This document shows, piece after piece, positions 6,551-12,152 of a stretch of 12,152 bases of DNA (within the stretch, counting starts at the first letter, position 1; every line of letters begins with the position of its first letter). The position numbers and the translations under genes were made by a program. Under the pieces are notes generated by a model, which saw nothing but the letters and a program-made list of their open reading frames with translations, did no database searches and was not told where the DNA came from. Origin of the DNA: Coriobacteriia bacterium (GTDB lineage: Bacteria > Actinomycetota > Coriobacteriia > Coriobacteriales > QAMH01); assembly GCA_900756605.1 (NCBI GenBank), contig CAAEKX010000424.1:1-12152 (forward strand), in the 5' to 3' direction.

Positions 6551-7753
6551 ATGGGCAACAAGAAGCGAGTCGTTGTAGTCGGAGGCGGAGCTGCCGGCTT
6601 GGTCGCGGCGATTTCCGCCGCCCGTGCTGGCGCACGGGTAACGATCGTCGAGGCCGGCAAGCGCGTTGGGCAGAAGATCCTGAAGACGGGCAACGGTCGC
6701 TGCAACATGACCAACGCCAACATTCAGCTCACCGATTACTACAATGGTGCTGCCGTCATGCCCTTGCTCGAGGCATATCCCAGCTCGCGCGTGCTCGGCT
6801 TCTTCGGCGAACTTGGCCTGCTTGTCACCGAGGAGGACCAGGGTCGCATCTATCCGTTTTCGAACACTGCCAACACCGTGCTCGACGTGCTGCGCGATGC
6901 TTGCAAGTGGAATAACGTCGACGTGCGCAACGGCCAGGAAGTTACCGAAATCGCCGCTGCGAAGCCTGGTTATCGCCTCACGTGTGCAAACAAAAGCACG
7001 TTTGATGCCGACGCCGTCGTCATTGCGACGGGTGGCGGCACGGACCTGCTCTCGGCCTTGGGGCATACGGTGGAGCCGTTTTCCCCGGTGCTCTGTCCCC
7101 TCAAGACCGACACCAAACCGCTCAAGGGCCTGGCAGGCGTGCGGGCTCGCGTACGTGTGAGTGGCTATGTGGACGAGGAGGCACCTGAGCCGCGTATCGT
7201 GAGCCATGGTGAGGTGCTGTTTCGCGACTACGGCTTGTCTGGCATCGTCATCTTCGACATGTCACGCGAGATTGGCGCAGGCGGCATCCTGAGCCTCGAC
7301 TTTCTGCCACAGTTGAGTCCGAGCCAGTGTACCAACTACTTTACGGCGAAGTACGCATCGCTTTCCACGAGCATCAACGAGCTCTTTGGCCGCACGCCCA
7401 ACTTCACCGAGCTCATGTGCGGATGCTTTCACACGCGTGTAAACGATGCCGTTGTGCGCATGGCGGGCTTCAAGCCCTCCGAGCCGGCGACAGCCAAGAC
7501 GCTTCCCAAGATCGCGGCGACGGCAAAGGACTTTCGCGTGTGCGTGACGGGGCTTGCGGAGACCAATCAGGCACAGGTGACGCGCGGTGGCGCCTCGCCC
7601 TGGGAGTTCGACTCGCTTACGCTCGAGTCGCGCCTCAAGCCGGGTATCTACGCCGCAGGCGAGACCATTGACGTGGACGGCCGCTGCGGAGGTTTCAACT
7701 TGCATTGGGCTTGGGCAAGCGGCATCGCGGCCGGCACCGCCGCCGCACAATGA
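6551..7753 (+). CDS. HI0933/BaiN-family FAD-dependent oxidoreductase
   Basis: A 400-aa flavoprotein of usual family length. ATG 6551 lies behind AAAAGGAA (6537-6544); an upstream extension reads as non-conserved sequence. The N-terminus holds the dinucleotide-binding fold: VVVVGGGAAG (7-16) with E34 closing the ADP-ribose site. GNGRCNMTN (47-55) is a family signature next to the flavin. VVIATGGG (156-163) is the second FAD strand motif, and AAGETIDVDGRCGGFN (368-383) leads to the C-terminal cap contacting the flavin. Members include HI0933 and BaiN, a proposed reductase of bile-acid intermediates in clostridia; the substrate of most members is unknown, so no bile-acid role is claimed. The TGA stop lies within the palindromic repeat that follows, so the repeat supplies the end of the gene. 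Confidence 0.88.
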   Translation: MGNKKRVVVVGGGAAGLVAAISAARAGARVTIVEAGKRVGQKILKTGNGRCNMTNANIQLTDYYNGAAVMPLLEAYPSSRVLGFFGELGLLVTEEDQGRIYPFSNTANTVLDVLRDACKWNNVDVRNGQEVTEIAAAKPGYRLTCANKSTFDADAVVIATGGGTDLLSALGHTVEPFSPVLCPLKTDTKPLKGLAGVRARVRVSGYVDEEAPEPRIVSHGEVLFRDYGLSGIVIFDMSREIGAGGILSLDFLPQLSPSQCTNYFTAKYASLSTSINELFGRTPNFTELMCGCFHTRVNDAVVRMAGFKPSEPATAKTLPKIAATAKDFRVCVTGLAETNQAQVTRGGASPWEFDSLTLESRLKPGIYAAGETIDVDGRCGGFNLHWAWASGIAAGTAAAQ

Positions 7754-7820
7754 GACAGTTGCTCAGGGACGTTGTCTCATTTGCAACAAATGAGACAACG
7801 TCCCTGAGCAACTGTCTCAT
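7750..7820. repeat. Perfect 34-bp inverted repeat (paired 31-nt palindromic units)
   Basis: Bases 7750-7783 are the exact reverse complement of 7787-7820, with a 3-nt loop CAA. Each arm contains its own smaller palindrome: ATGAGAC (7750-7756) with GTCTCAT (7774-7780), and ATGAGAC (7790-7796) with GTCTCAT (7814-7820). The structure is therefore two 31-nt units head to head, as in REP/BIME pairs. It overlaps the stop codon of the flavoprotein and ends 4 nt before the GAGGGAGG of the CYTH gene. As RNA it would form a very strong hairpin between the two genes. Confidence 0.9.
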
Positions 7821-7835
7821 CCCGAGGGAGGCTTC

Positions 7836-8432
7836 ATGGAAATCGAGTACAAGTGGGAGCTGCCGAGCGAAGACGTGCTCGCAGGGCTGCTCAGCGATGC
7901 AGCGATTGCCCCGATGCTGGGTGAACCACGCACGTTGCGCATGCGTGCGACCTATTACGACACCGTAGCCGAGGACGTGCGCCGCATGCGTGGCGGTTTG
8001 CGCATACGTCAGGAGAATGACGAGTCCGTGTGTTGTCTCAAGCTTGCTGCGCAGGCAAGCGGTGCGTGCAAGGCACGGCAGGAGTTTGAGGTTAACGCAC
8101 GGGACATCGCCGACGGCCTGACGCGCCTGCCCGAGGTGGGAGCGCCGGCCGATGTCTGCGAGATGTTGCTCGTGGCAGGGCCACAGCCGACCTGCGAGAC
8201 CGATTTCACGCGGCGTGAATATGTGCTCGCATGTGACGACTTCACGGCAGCGCTCGCCATTGACACGGGCGAAATGCGCCGGCAAGGTCGCACGGCACCC
8301 ATTCACGAGATGGAGCTTGAGCACCTGAGCGGCTCGGAGGAAGCGTTTCACGCATGTGCAACCCGGATGCAAGAGCGCTTCGGGCTCGAAACGCAGCCTC
8401 TCTCCAAGCTCGCTCGCGCCATGGCACTGTGA
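7836..8432 (+). CDS. CYTH-domain protein (probable triphosphatase)
   Basis: A 198-aa protein covering one complete CYTH domain. ATG 7836 follows GAGGGAGG at 7824-7831. The signature EIEYK (2-6) is the E-x-E-x-K metal-binding motif. Other tunnel residues expected for the fold are present: YYDT (40-43), LRIRQEN (55-61), K69 in CLKL, RQEFEV (81-86), R126/R127, AIDTG (141-145) and the acidic strand HEMELEHL (157-164). The enzymes hydrolyse inorganic triphosphate or other triphosphorylated substrates with divalent metal. There is no CHAD domain, so polyphosphate linkage is not indicated. It is bracketed by palindromic repeats on both sides, and its stop (TGA 8430-8432) abuts the downstream copy. 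Substrate unknown. Confidence 0.85.
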   Translation: MEIEYKWELPSEDVLAGLLSDAAIAPMLGEPRTLRMRATYYDTVAEDVRRMRGGLRIRQENDESVCCLKLAAQASGACKARQEFEVNARDIADGLTRLPEVGAPADVCEMLLVAGPQPTCETDFTRREYVLACDDFTAALAIDTGEMRRQGRTAPIHEMELEHLSGSEEAFHACATRMQERFGLETQPLSKLARAMAL

Positions 8433-8464
8433 ATGAGGCAGTTGCTCTGAGCAACTGCCTCATT
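8432..8464. repeat. 31-nt palindromic repeat unit, likely also a terminator
   Basis: Bases 8432-8447 are the reverse complement of 8449-8464 around a central T. The 31-nt core (8433-8463) starts ATGAGGCAGTTGCTC like the left arm of the 7750 pair and ends CTGAGCAACTGCCTCAT like its right arm, with one change in each half. It directly follows the CYTH stop and is trailed by TTTTCG, so it can act as a Rho-independent terminator in front of asd. Confidence 0.8.
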
Positions 8465-8525
8465 TTCGTGGCGCTCTTGCGCTATCATTGTCTGCACTTC
8501 ATATGAAATCCTGAGAGGAACGAAC

Positions 8526-9551
8526 ATGACTTGGAACAAACCCATGCCCGCGCAGCCTGTTGTCGCTGTGGCTGGCGCAACGGGCGTCGTTGGCCGCGAG
8601 ATGCTCAAGGTGCTCGAACAGCGCAATTTCCCGGCTGCGAAAGTCAAGGCGCTCGCATCTGCGCGCTCTGCTGGAAGCACGGTGCCGTTCAACGATGGCG
8701 AACTCGTGGTCGAGGAGATGACGCCGGCAAGCTTCGAGGGTGTCGACATCGCGCTTTTTGCCTGTGGCGGTGACACTTCCAAGGCGTATCGTCAGGCCGT
8801 GGTCGATGCGGGCTGCGTCATGATCGATAACTCGAGCGCATTTCGTACCGACGATGACGTCCCTCTCGTCGTGCCCGAGGTTAACGCGAAGGACCTCGAG
8901 TGGCACTCGGGCGTCATCGCCAACCCCAACTGCTCGACGATCGAGATGGTCGTTGCGCTCAAGCCGCTTTACGATCTAGCCGGCGGCATCAAACGCGTCG
9001 TCGTGAGCACCTACCAGGCTGCCAGTGGTGCTGGTCTCAAGGCCATGAACGAACTCTACGACCAAACGCGTCAGTTCCTCGATGACGAGGAGCTCACCAT
9101 CGAGGCGTTTTCCGATCAGATCGCGTTTAACGTCATTCCTCACATTGACGTGTTTATGGATGATGCCTACACCAAGGAAGAGTGGAAGATGGTCGTCGAG
9201 ACCGCCAAGATCTTTGGCGATGCGGGCATCAAAGTCGCTTCGACGGCTGTGCGCATCCCCGTGCTGCGCTGCCATGCGGAAAGCGTGAATGTCGAGCTTA
9301 ACAAGCCGGTCACGCCTGATGAAGCCCGTGATGCATTTGAGGCTGCCGCGAGTGTCACGGTCATGGATGACCCGGGTGCCAACGTGTATCCCATGCCTGG
9401 CCTGCTGCAAGGCACTGATGACGTCTTCGTTGGTCGTATTCGCCAGGATCCCACGGTCGAGGGTGGTCTCGCTTTCTGGCTCGTCATGGATCAGATTCGC
9501 AAGGGCGCGGCGCTCAACGCCGTCCAGATTGCCGAGGAGCTCCTGCCGTAG
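8526..9551 (+). CDS. asd: Aspartate-semialdehyde dehydrogenase
   Basis: A 341-aa NADP-dependent enzyme that reduces aspartyl phosphate to aspartate semialdehyde, the branch point to lysine, diaminopimelate (cell wall), threonine and methionine. ATG 8526 lies behind GAGAGGA (8513-8519). The N-terminal nucleotide fold carries GATGVVG (17-23); DNSSAFR (101-107) and VVPEVN (115-120) are family strands; the catalytic Cys is C136 in ANPNCSTIEM (132-141). STYQAASGAG (161-170), the substrate-binding R243 in VRIPV, and H250 in RCHAES as the probable catalytic acid/base complete the active site. Length is normal for the family. It stands alone between a palindromic terminator and repeats; other pathway genes are not adjacent. 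Confidence 0.96.
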   Translation: MTWNKPMPAQPVVAVAGATGVVGREMLKVLEQRNFPAAKVKALASARSAGSTVPFNDGELVVEEMTPASFEGVDIALFACGGDTSKAYRQAVVDAGCVMIDNSSAFRTDDDVPLVVPEVNAKDLEWHSGVIANPNCSTIEMVVALKPLYDLAGGIKRVVVSTYQAASGAGLKAMNELYDQTRQFLDDEELTIEAFSDQIAFNVIPHIDVFMDDAYTKEEWKMVVETAKIFGDAGIKVASTAVRIPVLRCHAESVNVELNKPVTPDEARDAFEAAASVTVMDDPGANVYPMPGLLQGTDDVFVGRIRQDPTVEGGLAFWLVMDQIRKGAALNAVQIAEELLP

Positions 9552-9561
9552 CGGACATTTC

Positions 9562-9729
9562 TGTCATTTCGAGCGGAGGCGTCGGACGGCACCCTTTGTC
9601 ATTTCGACCGGAGGCGCGTAGCGCCGAAGTGGAGAAATCTCGCGAGGGAGATTTCTCGACTCCGCTCACTTTGTTCGCTCCGCTCGAAATGACAGGTGGG
9701 AGACACTCGTCGCTCTGCTCGAAATGACA
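9562..9729. repeat. Interspersed MITE-like repeat: four copies of TGTCATTTCGA...
   Basis: TGTCATTTCGAGCGGAG (9562-9578) and TGTCATTTCGACCGGAG (9597-9613) lie in one orientation; CTCCGCTCGAAATGACA (9678-9694) and CTCTGCTCGAAATGACA (9713-9729) in the other. Between them are a small hairpin GGCGC-GTA-GCGCC (9613-9625) and a perfect stem GAGAAATCTC / GAGATTTCTC (9632-9641, 9648-9657). The nested symmetry suggests a non-coding mobile or palindromic element. Similar sequences are familiar from many bacterial intergenic regions. No gene was found inside it. Confidence 0.75.
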
Positions 9730-9757
9730 AGAGAGCGCGAAAGATGACATATCGACG

Positions 9758-9787
9758 AAGGAGGCGGGTCATATGACCTGCCTCCTT
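9758..9787. terminator. Hairpin between convergent asd and GGGtGRT genes, likely bidirectional terminator
   Basis: AAGGAGGCGGGTCAT (9758-9772) pairs with ATGACCTGCCTCCTT (9773-9787), 14 of 15 Watson-Crick with one G-U. It sits between two converging genes, 26 nt from the minus-strand stop. Short T runs at each end are weak, but position and stability favour termination from both sides. Confidence 0.65.
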
Positions 9788-9812
9788 GCATGTGTGCATA
9801 TGTGCCAGGGAG

Positions 9813-10820
9813 CTAGCCGTTGATGGCTGCGTTGGTGGCAACGGCTACGGCGACGGTTGCGCCAACCATGGGATTGTTGCCCATGCCGATGAAGCCCATC
9901 ATCTCGACGTGCGCCGGGACGCTCGAGGAACCGGCAAACTGCGCATCGGAGTGCATGCGACCCATGGTGTCGGTCATGCCGTAGGAGGCGGGGCCGGCGG
10001 CCATGTTATCCGGATGCAGCGTGCGGCCCGTGCCGCCGCCGCTCGCGACCGAGAAATAGTCCTTGCCCAGCTCGATGCACTCCTTCTTGTAAGTGCCCGC
10101 GACGGGATGCTGGAAGCGCGTGGGGTTGGTTGAGTTGCCCGTGATGGAGATATCCACGCCCTCATGGTGCATGATGGCGACACCCTCGCGCACGTCATCG
10201 GCACCATAGCAGTGCACGTCACCGCGCTCGCCTGCGGAGTAGCGGGTCTCGTTGACGACTTTGAGCTCGCCCGTGGCGTAGTCGAACTGCGTTTGCACAT
10301 AGGTGAAACCGTTGATGCGGCTGATGATCTGGGCGGCATCCTTGCCGAGGCCGTTGAGGATGACGCGTAGCGGCTTCTTGCGTGCCTTGTTGGCGTTCTT
10401 CACGATGCCGATGGCACCCTCTGCCGCGGCGAAGCTCTCATGGCCCGCCAGGAAGGCGAAGCACTCGGTCTCGTCGCGTAGGAGCATTGCGCCGAGGTTA
10501 CCATGGCCGAGGCCGACCTTGCGGTCGTCGGCGACGGAACCTGGCGTGGTGAAGCCCTGCAGGCCGATACCGATGGCACTGGCTGCCTCGGAAGCGCTTT
10601 TGACGCCCTTCTTGATGGCGATGGCGGCACCAGCCGTATATGCCCAGGCGGCATCCTCGAAGCAGATGGGCTGTACGCTCTTGACGATGTCGTAGGGGAG
10701 CGGATCCATGCCGGCTTCCTTGCATACCTTCTCGGCATCGTCGAGAGAGCCCATGCCGTATTCCTTGAGCGTTGCGTTGATCTTGTCGAGCCTATGGTCC
10801 ATGTTCTCGAACTCTGCCAT
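9813..10820 (-). CDS. GGGtGRT protein (conserved, function unknown)
   Basis: A 335-aa protein named for its motif GGGTGRT (261-267), found here within SVASGGGTGRTLHPDN (257-272). Other well-kept stretches are LGHGNLGAMLLRD (104-116), GHESFAAAEGAIGIV (126-140) and FIGMGNNPMVGATVAVAVA (310-328). No signal peptide or membrane helix, so probably cytosolic. ATG at 10820 follows AAGGAG (10832-10827), which lies inside the end of the upstream gene; only 3 nt separate them. Family members usually sit next to a NifU-like scaffold gene, as here, suggesting a joint role in iron-sulfur metabolism or in maturing a specific enzyme, but the biochemical activity is not established. Confidence 0.88.
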   Translation of the reverse strand: MAEFENMDHRLDKINATLKEYGMGSLDDAEKVCKEAGMDPLPYDIVKSVQPICFEDAAWAYTAGAAIAIKKGVKSASEAASAIGIGLQGFTTPGSVADDRKVGLGHGNLGAMLLRDETECFAFLAGHESFAAAEGAIGIVKNANKARKKPLRVILNGLGKDAAQIISRINGFTYVQTQFDYATGELKVVNETRYSAGERGDVHCYGADDVREGVAIMHHEGVDISITGNSTNPTRFQHPVAGTYKKECIELGKDYFSVASGGGTGRTLHPDNMAAGPASYGMTDTMGRMHSDAQFAGSSSVPAHVEMMGFIGMGNNPMVGATVAVAVATNAAING

Positions 10821-10823
10821 GGT

Positions 10824-11516
10824 CTACTCCTTCCTCGGATCGATGACCTTGGCCGCTTCGTCAAATCGACCGTAGCTGCCCGTTGCGTCCTTGATTGCCT
10901 GGTTGGCGTCGATACCGTTTTTGACGGCATCCATCATCTTGCCGAAGTTGACGTACTCATAGCCGATGATCTCGTCATTCTCGTCGAGTGCGATATGCGT
11001 GACATAGCCCTCCGTGAGCTCGAGATAGCGCGAGCCTTTGAGCTTGGTGCCGTACATGGTGCCGACCATCGAGCGATAGCCCTTGCCGAGGTCATCAAGA
11101 CCGGCGCCGATGGGAAGGCCGCCATCGGAGAAGGCGGTCTGCGTGCGTCCGTAGACGATTTGCAGGAAGAGCTCGCGCATGGCGGTATTGATGGCGTCAC
11201 AGACGAGGTCCGTGTTGAGGGCTTCAAGCAACGTTTTGCCAGGGAGGATTTCGCTTGCCATGGCAGCGGAATGCGTCATGCCCGAGCAACCGATGGTCTC
11301 GACCAGAGCCTCTTCGATGATGCCGTCTTTGACGTTGAGGGTGAGCTTGCAGGCACCTTGTTGCGGAGCGCACCAGCCGACGCCGTGCGTGAAGCCGCTG
11401 ATGTCGGAAATCTCCTTCGCTTGAACCCACTTGCCCTCTTCGGGGATGGGGGCGGGACCGTGATAGGCTCCCTTCGCGACCGGGCACATGAGCTCGATCT
11501 CTTTTGAGTAGTACAC
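10824..11516 (-). CDS. NifU-like iron-sulfur cluster scaffold protein
   Basis: A 230-aa protein. GTG at 11516-11514 is preferred because AAGGGAG (11529-11523) lies 6 nt upstream; the next start, ATG at residue 10, would lose C11 region context. The core ETIGCSGMTHSAAMASEIL (73-91) followed by PGKTLLEALNTD (92-103) matches the U-type scaffold pattern, in which a Cys followed by small residues precedes a helix. Cysteines are C11, C49, C56, C77 and C106, of which C49, C77 and C106 are candidates for cluster binding. The family normally assembles Fe-S clusters and passes them to apo-enzymes. It is longer than a bare scaffold (about 130 aa): residues 125-230 are an extension of unknown role, typical of versions paired with GGGtGRT proteins. 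First gene of a two-gene operon. Confidence 0.82.
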   Translation of the reverse strand: MYYSKEIELMCPVAKGAYHGPAPIPEEGKWVQAKEISDISGFTHGVGWCAPQQGACKLTLNVKDGIIEEALVETIGCSGMTHSAAMASEILPGKTLLEALNTDLVCDAINTAMRELFLQIVYGRTQTAFSDGGLPIGAGLDDLGKGYRSMVGTMYGTKLKGSRYLELTEGYVTHIALDENDEIIGYEYVNFGKMMDAVKNGIDANQAIKDATGSYGRFDEAAKVIDPRKE

Positions 11517-11564
11517 CTTGAACTCCCTTCCATGCGAATTGCGCTATGGGTCGTGCAATTGGTG

Positions 11565-11570
11565 ATTATA
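11565..11570 (-). promoter_or_regulatory. Probable -10 element for the NifU-like/GGGtGRT operon
   Basis: On the minus strand the sequence reads TGCTATATAAT, giving an extended -10 (TG preceding TATATA/TATAAT) about 49 nt before the GTG start. No convincing -35 lies at the usual distance, which is acceptable for an extended -10 promoter. Confidence 0.5.
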
Positions 11571-11578
11571 TAGCATCT

Positions 11579-11598
11579 AAGCGGGAAAGATACCGCTT
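11579..11598. promoter_or_regulatory. Inverted repeat between divergent promoters (candidate operator)
   Basis: AAGCGG (11579-11584) and CCGCTT (11593-11598) form a 6-bp inverted repeat with 8-bp spacer. It covers the -35 area of the minus-strand promoter and ends just before the plus-strand -35. A MarR-type dimer encoded next door could bind here; this is inference. Confidence 0.35.
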
Positions 11599-11604
11599 CG
11601 CTCC

Positions 11605-11632
11605 TTGACATTTTGTACAGCCACCGTATAAT
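11605..11632 (+). promoter_or_regulatory. Consensus sigma-70/SigA promoter for the MarR-type gene
   Basis: TTGACA (11605-11610) and TATAAT (11627-11632) are both perfect consensus hexamers with a 16-bp spacer. The predicted start near 11639 gives a leader of about 38 nt before ATG 11677. Confidence 0.85.
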
Positions 11633-11676
11633 TTATAGTAGTTATTTACAGGTACCATATATAAACGGAGGAAGCC

Positions 11677-12152
11677 ATGGGTCGTGAGGGCGAGCTTTTT
11701 GACAAGTACATGTTAATTCGTCAGATGGTGGAAGCTGTTCGCAATAAAAACACCAGCAAGCTGGGCCCCCTTGGCGATACGACACGTGGTCGTGGTCGCG
11801 TTCTCGCGCTTCTCAAGCAGAAGGATGGCGTAAGCACAAAGGAAATGGCGACCGTCATGGGCATCCGTGTTTCCTCCCTCAACGAGGTCCTGGGCAAGAT
11901 GGAAAAGGATGGCTATGTCGAGCGTTCCGCTTCGCCAGACGACAGGCGCGTCATGCTTGTCTGGCTTACGGACAAGGGCAAGGCTGTCGAGCTTCCGGAT
12001 CAAAAGATGCCCGAGATTATCTTTGGCAAGCTCAACCAGGGTGCGCAAAACCAGCTCTGCATGTATTTCGAGCAGATGATTTCCTCGTTGCAAAACGAGC
12101 TTGGGGAGGAAGGCGACGCTGCCAAGGAAGCTCGCGAGCAACGCAACGAGTT
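11677..12152 (+). CDS. MarR-family transcriptional regulator (partial, runs off right edge)
   Basis: At least 158 aa with no stop before the window ends. ATG 11677 follows GGAGG (11667-11671) with 5-nt spacing. The middle is a winged helix-turn-helix: GRGRVLALLKQKDGVSTKE leads to helix MATVMGIRVSSLNEVLGKME (about residues 61-80) and the wing YVERSASPDDRRVMLVWLTDKG (84-105), where the S-x-x-D-x-R-x motif is diagnostic of MarR proteins. An acidic, Glu/Ala-rich tail (from about 140) may be coiled-coil. MarR proteins bind palindromic operators as dimers and respond to small molecules or oxidation. It is divergent from the NifU-like/GGGtGRT operon with 160 nt between starts, so it may regulate that operon and itself. 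Ligand unknown. Confidence 0.85.
   Translation, partial: MGREGELFDKYMLIRQMVEAVRNKNTSKLGPLGDTTRGRGRVLALLKQKDGVSTKEMATVMGIRVSSLNEVLGKMEKDGYVERSASPDDRRVMLVWLTDKGKAVELPDQKMPEIIFGKLNQGAQNQLCMYFEQMISSLQNELGEEGDAAKEAREQRNE

Noticed and set aside
6551..7753. Assigning the flavoprotein as BaiN of bile-acid 7-dehydroxylation
   Set aside because: The HI0933 family is broad and no other bai genes are nearby, so only the family name is supported.
7750..7820. CRISPR array or phage attachment site
   Set aside because: Only one inverted pair with no regularly spaced direct repeats or spacers, no cas genes and no integrase.
8477..8488. Promoter for asd (TATCAT at 8483-8488)
   Set aside because: A -10-like hexamer is present but no matching -35 could be found at the right distance; a promoter is likely in 8465-8512 but cannot be placed.
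10503..11507. 334-aa plus-strand ORF antisense to the GGGtGRT and NifU-like genes
   Set aside because: Spans both opposite genes and their junction, has no family motif, and both minus-strand genes have good starts and conserved motifs.

Overview
The window is a bacterial chromosome segment of moderately high GC, with strong Shine-Dalgarno sites (GGAGG-type), several GTG/TTG starts and many short intergenic gaps. Gene content points to a Gram-positive actinobacterium of the class Coriobacteriia (Eggerthella/Slackia/Collinsella-like gut anaerobes): LPXTG and SipW-type surface proteins, a GGGtGRT protein paired with a NifU-like scaffold, and an HI0933-type flavoprotein. This placement is inference from gene content; there is no rRNA or marker gene here to fix the taxon.

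Bases 48-6440 hold a compact plus-strand surface-fibre locus. It encodes a 913-aa pilin-like protein with four predicted isopeptide (Spy0128/FctA-like) domains, two small proteins with SipW-type signal peptides (TasA/camelysin-like), a secreted protein ending in an LPSTG sortase signal, a MucBP-type protein anchored by a C-terminal membrane helix, and a SipW-like (ER-type, Ser-His) signal peptidase. Spacing is 26 and 15 nt, then stop/start overlaps (GTGA, TAATG), then 72 nt holding a hairpin just before the signal peptidase. The likely division of labour: SipW matures the two TasA-like subunits, which polymerise; the LPSTG protein and the membrane-tailed MucBP protein tie the structure to wall and membrane; the large pilin is either a stalk or a separate surface protein. 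No sortase gene is in the window.

Bases 6551-9551 carry three plus-strand housekeeping-type genes: an HI0933-family FAD oxidoreductase, a CYTH-domain protein and aspartate-semialdehyde dehydrogenase (asd). The first two end in members of a 31-nt palindromic repeat family (ATGAGRC...GYCTCAT), including a perfect 34-bp inverted pair. A second, different interspersed repeat (four copies of TGTCATTTCGA..., two in each orientation) fills the gap after asd, followed by a hairpin likely to terminate transcription from both sides.

Bases 9813-11516 on the minus strand hold a two-gene operon: a NifU-like Fe-S scaffold protein followed by a GGGtGRT protein. Divergent from it, behind a near-consensus promoter, is a MarR-type regulator that runs off the right edge. 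There is no gene-free stretch over 300 bases; the longest (9552-9812) is repeats plus a hairpin.
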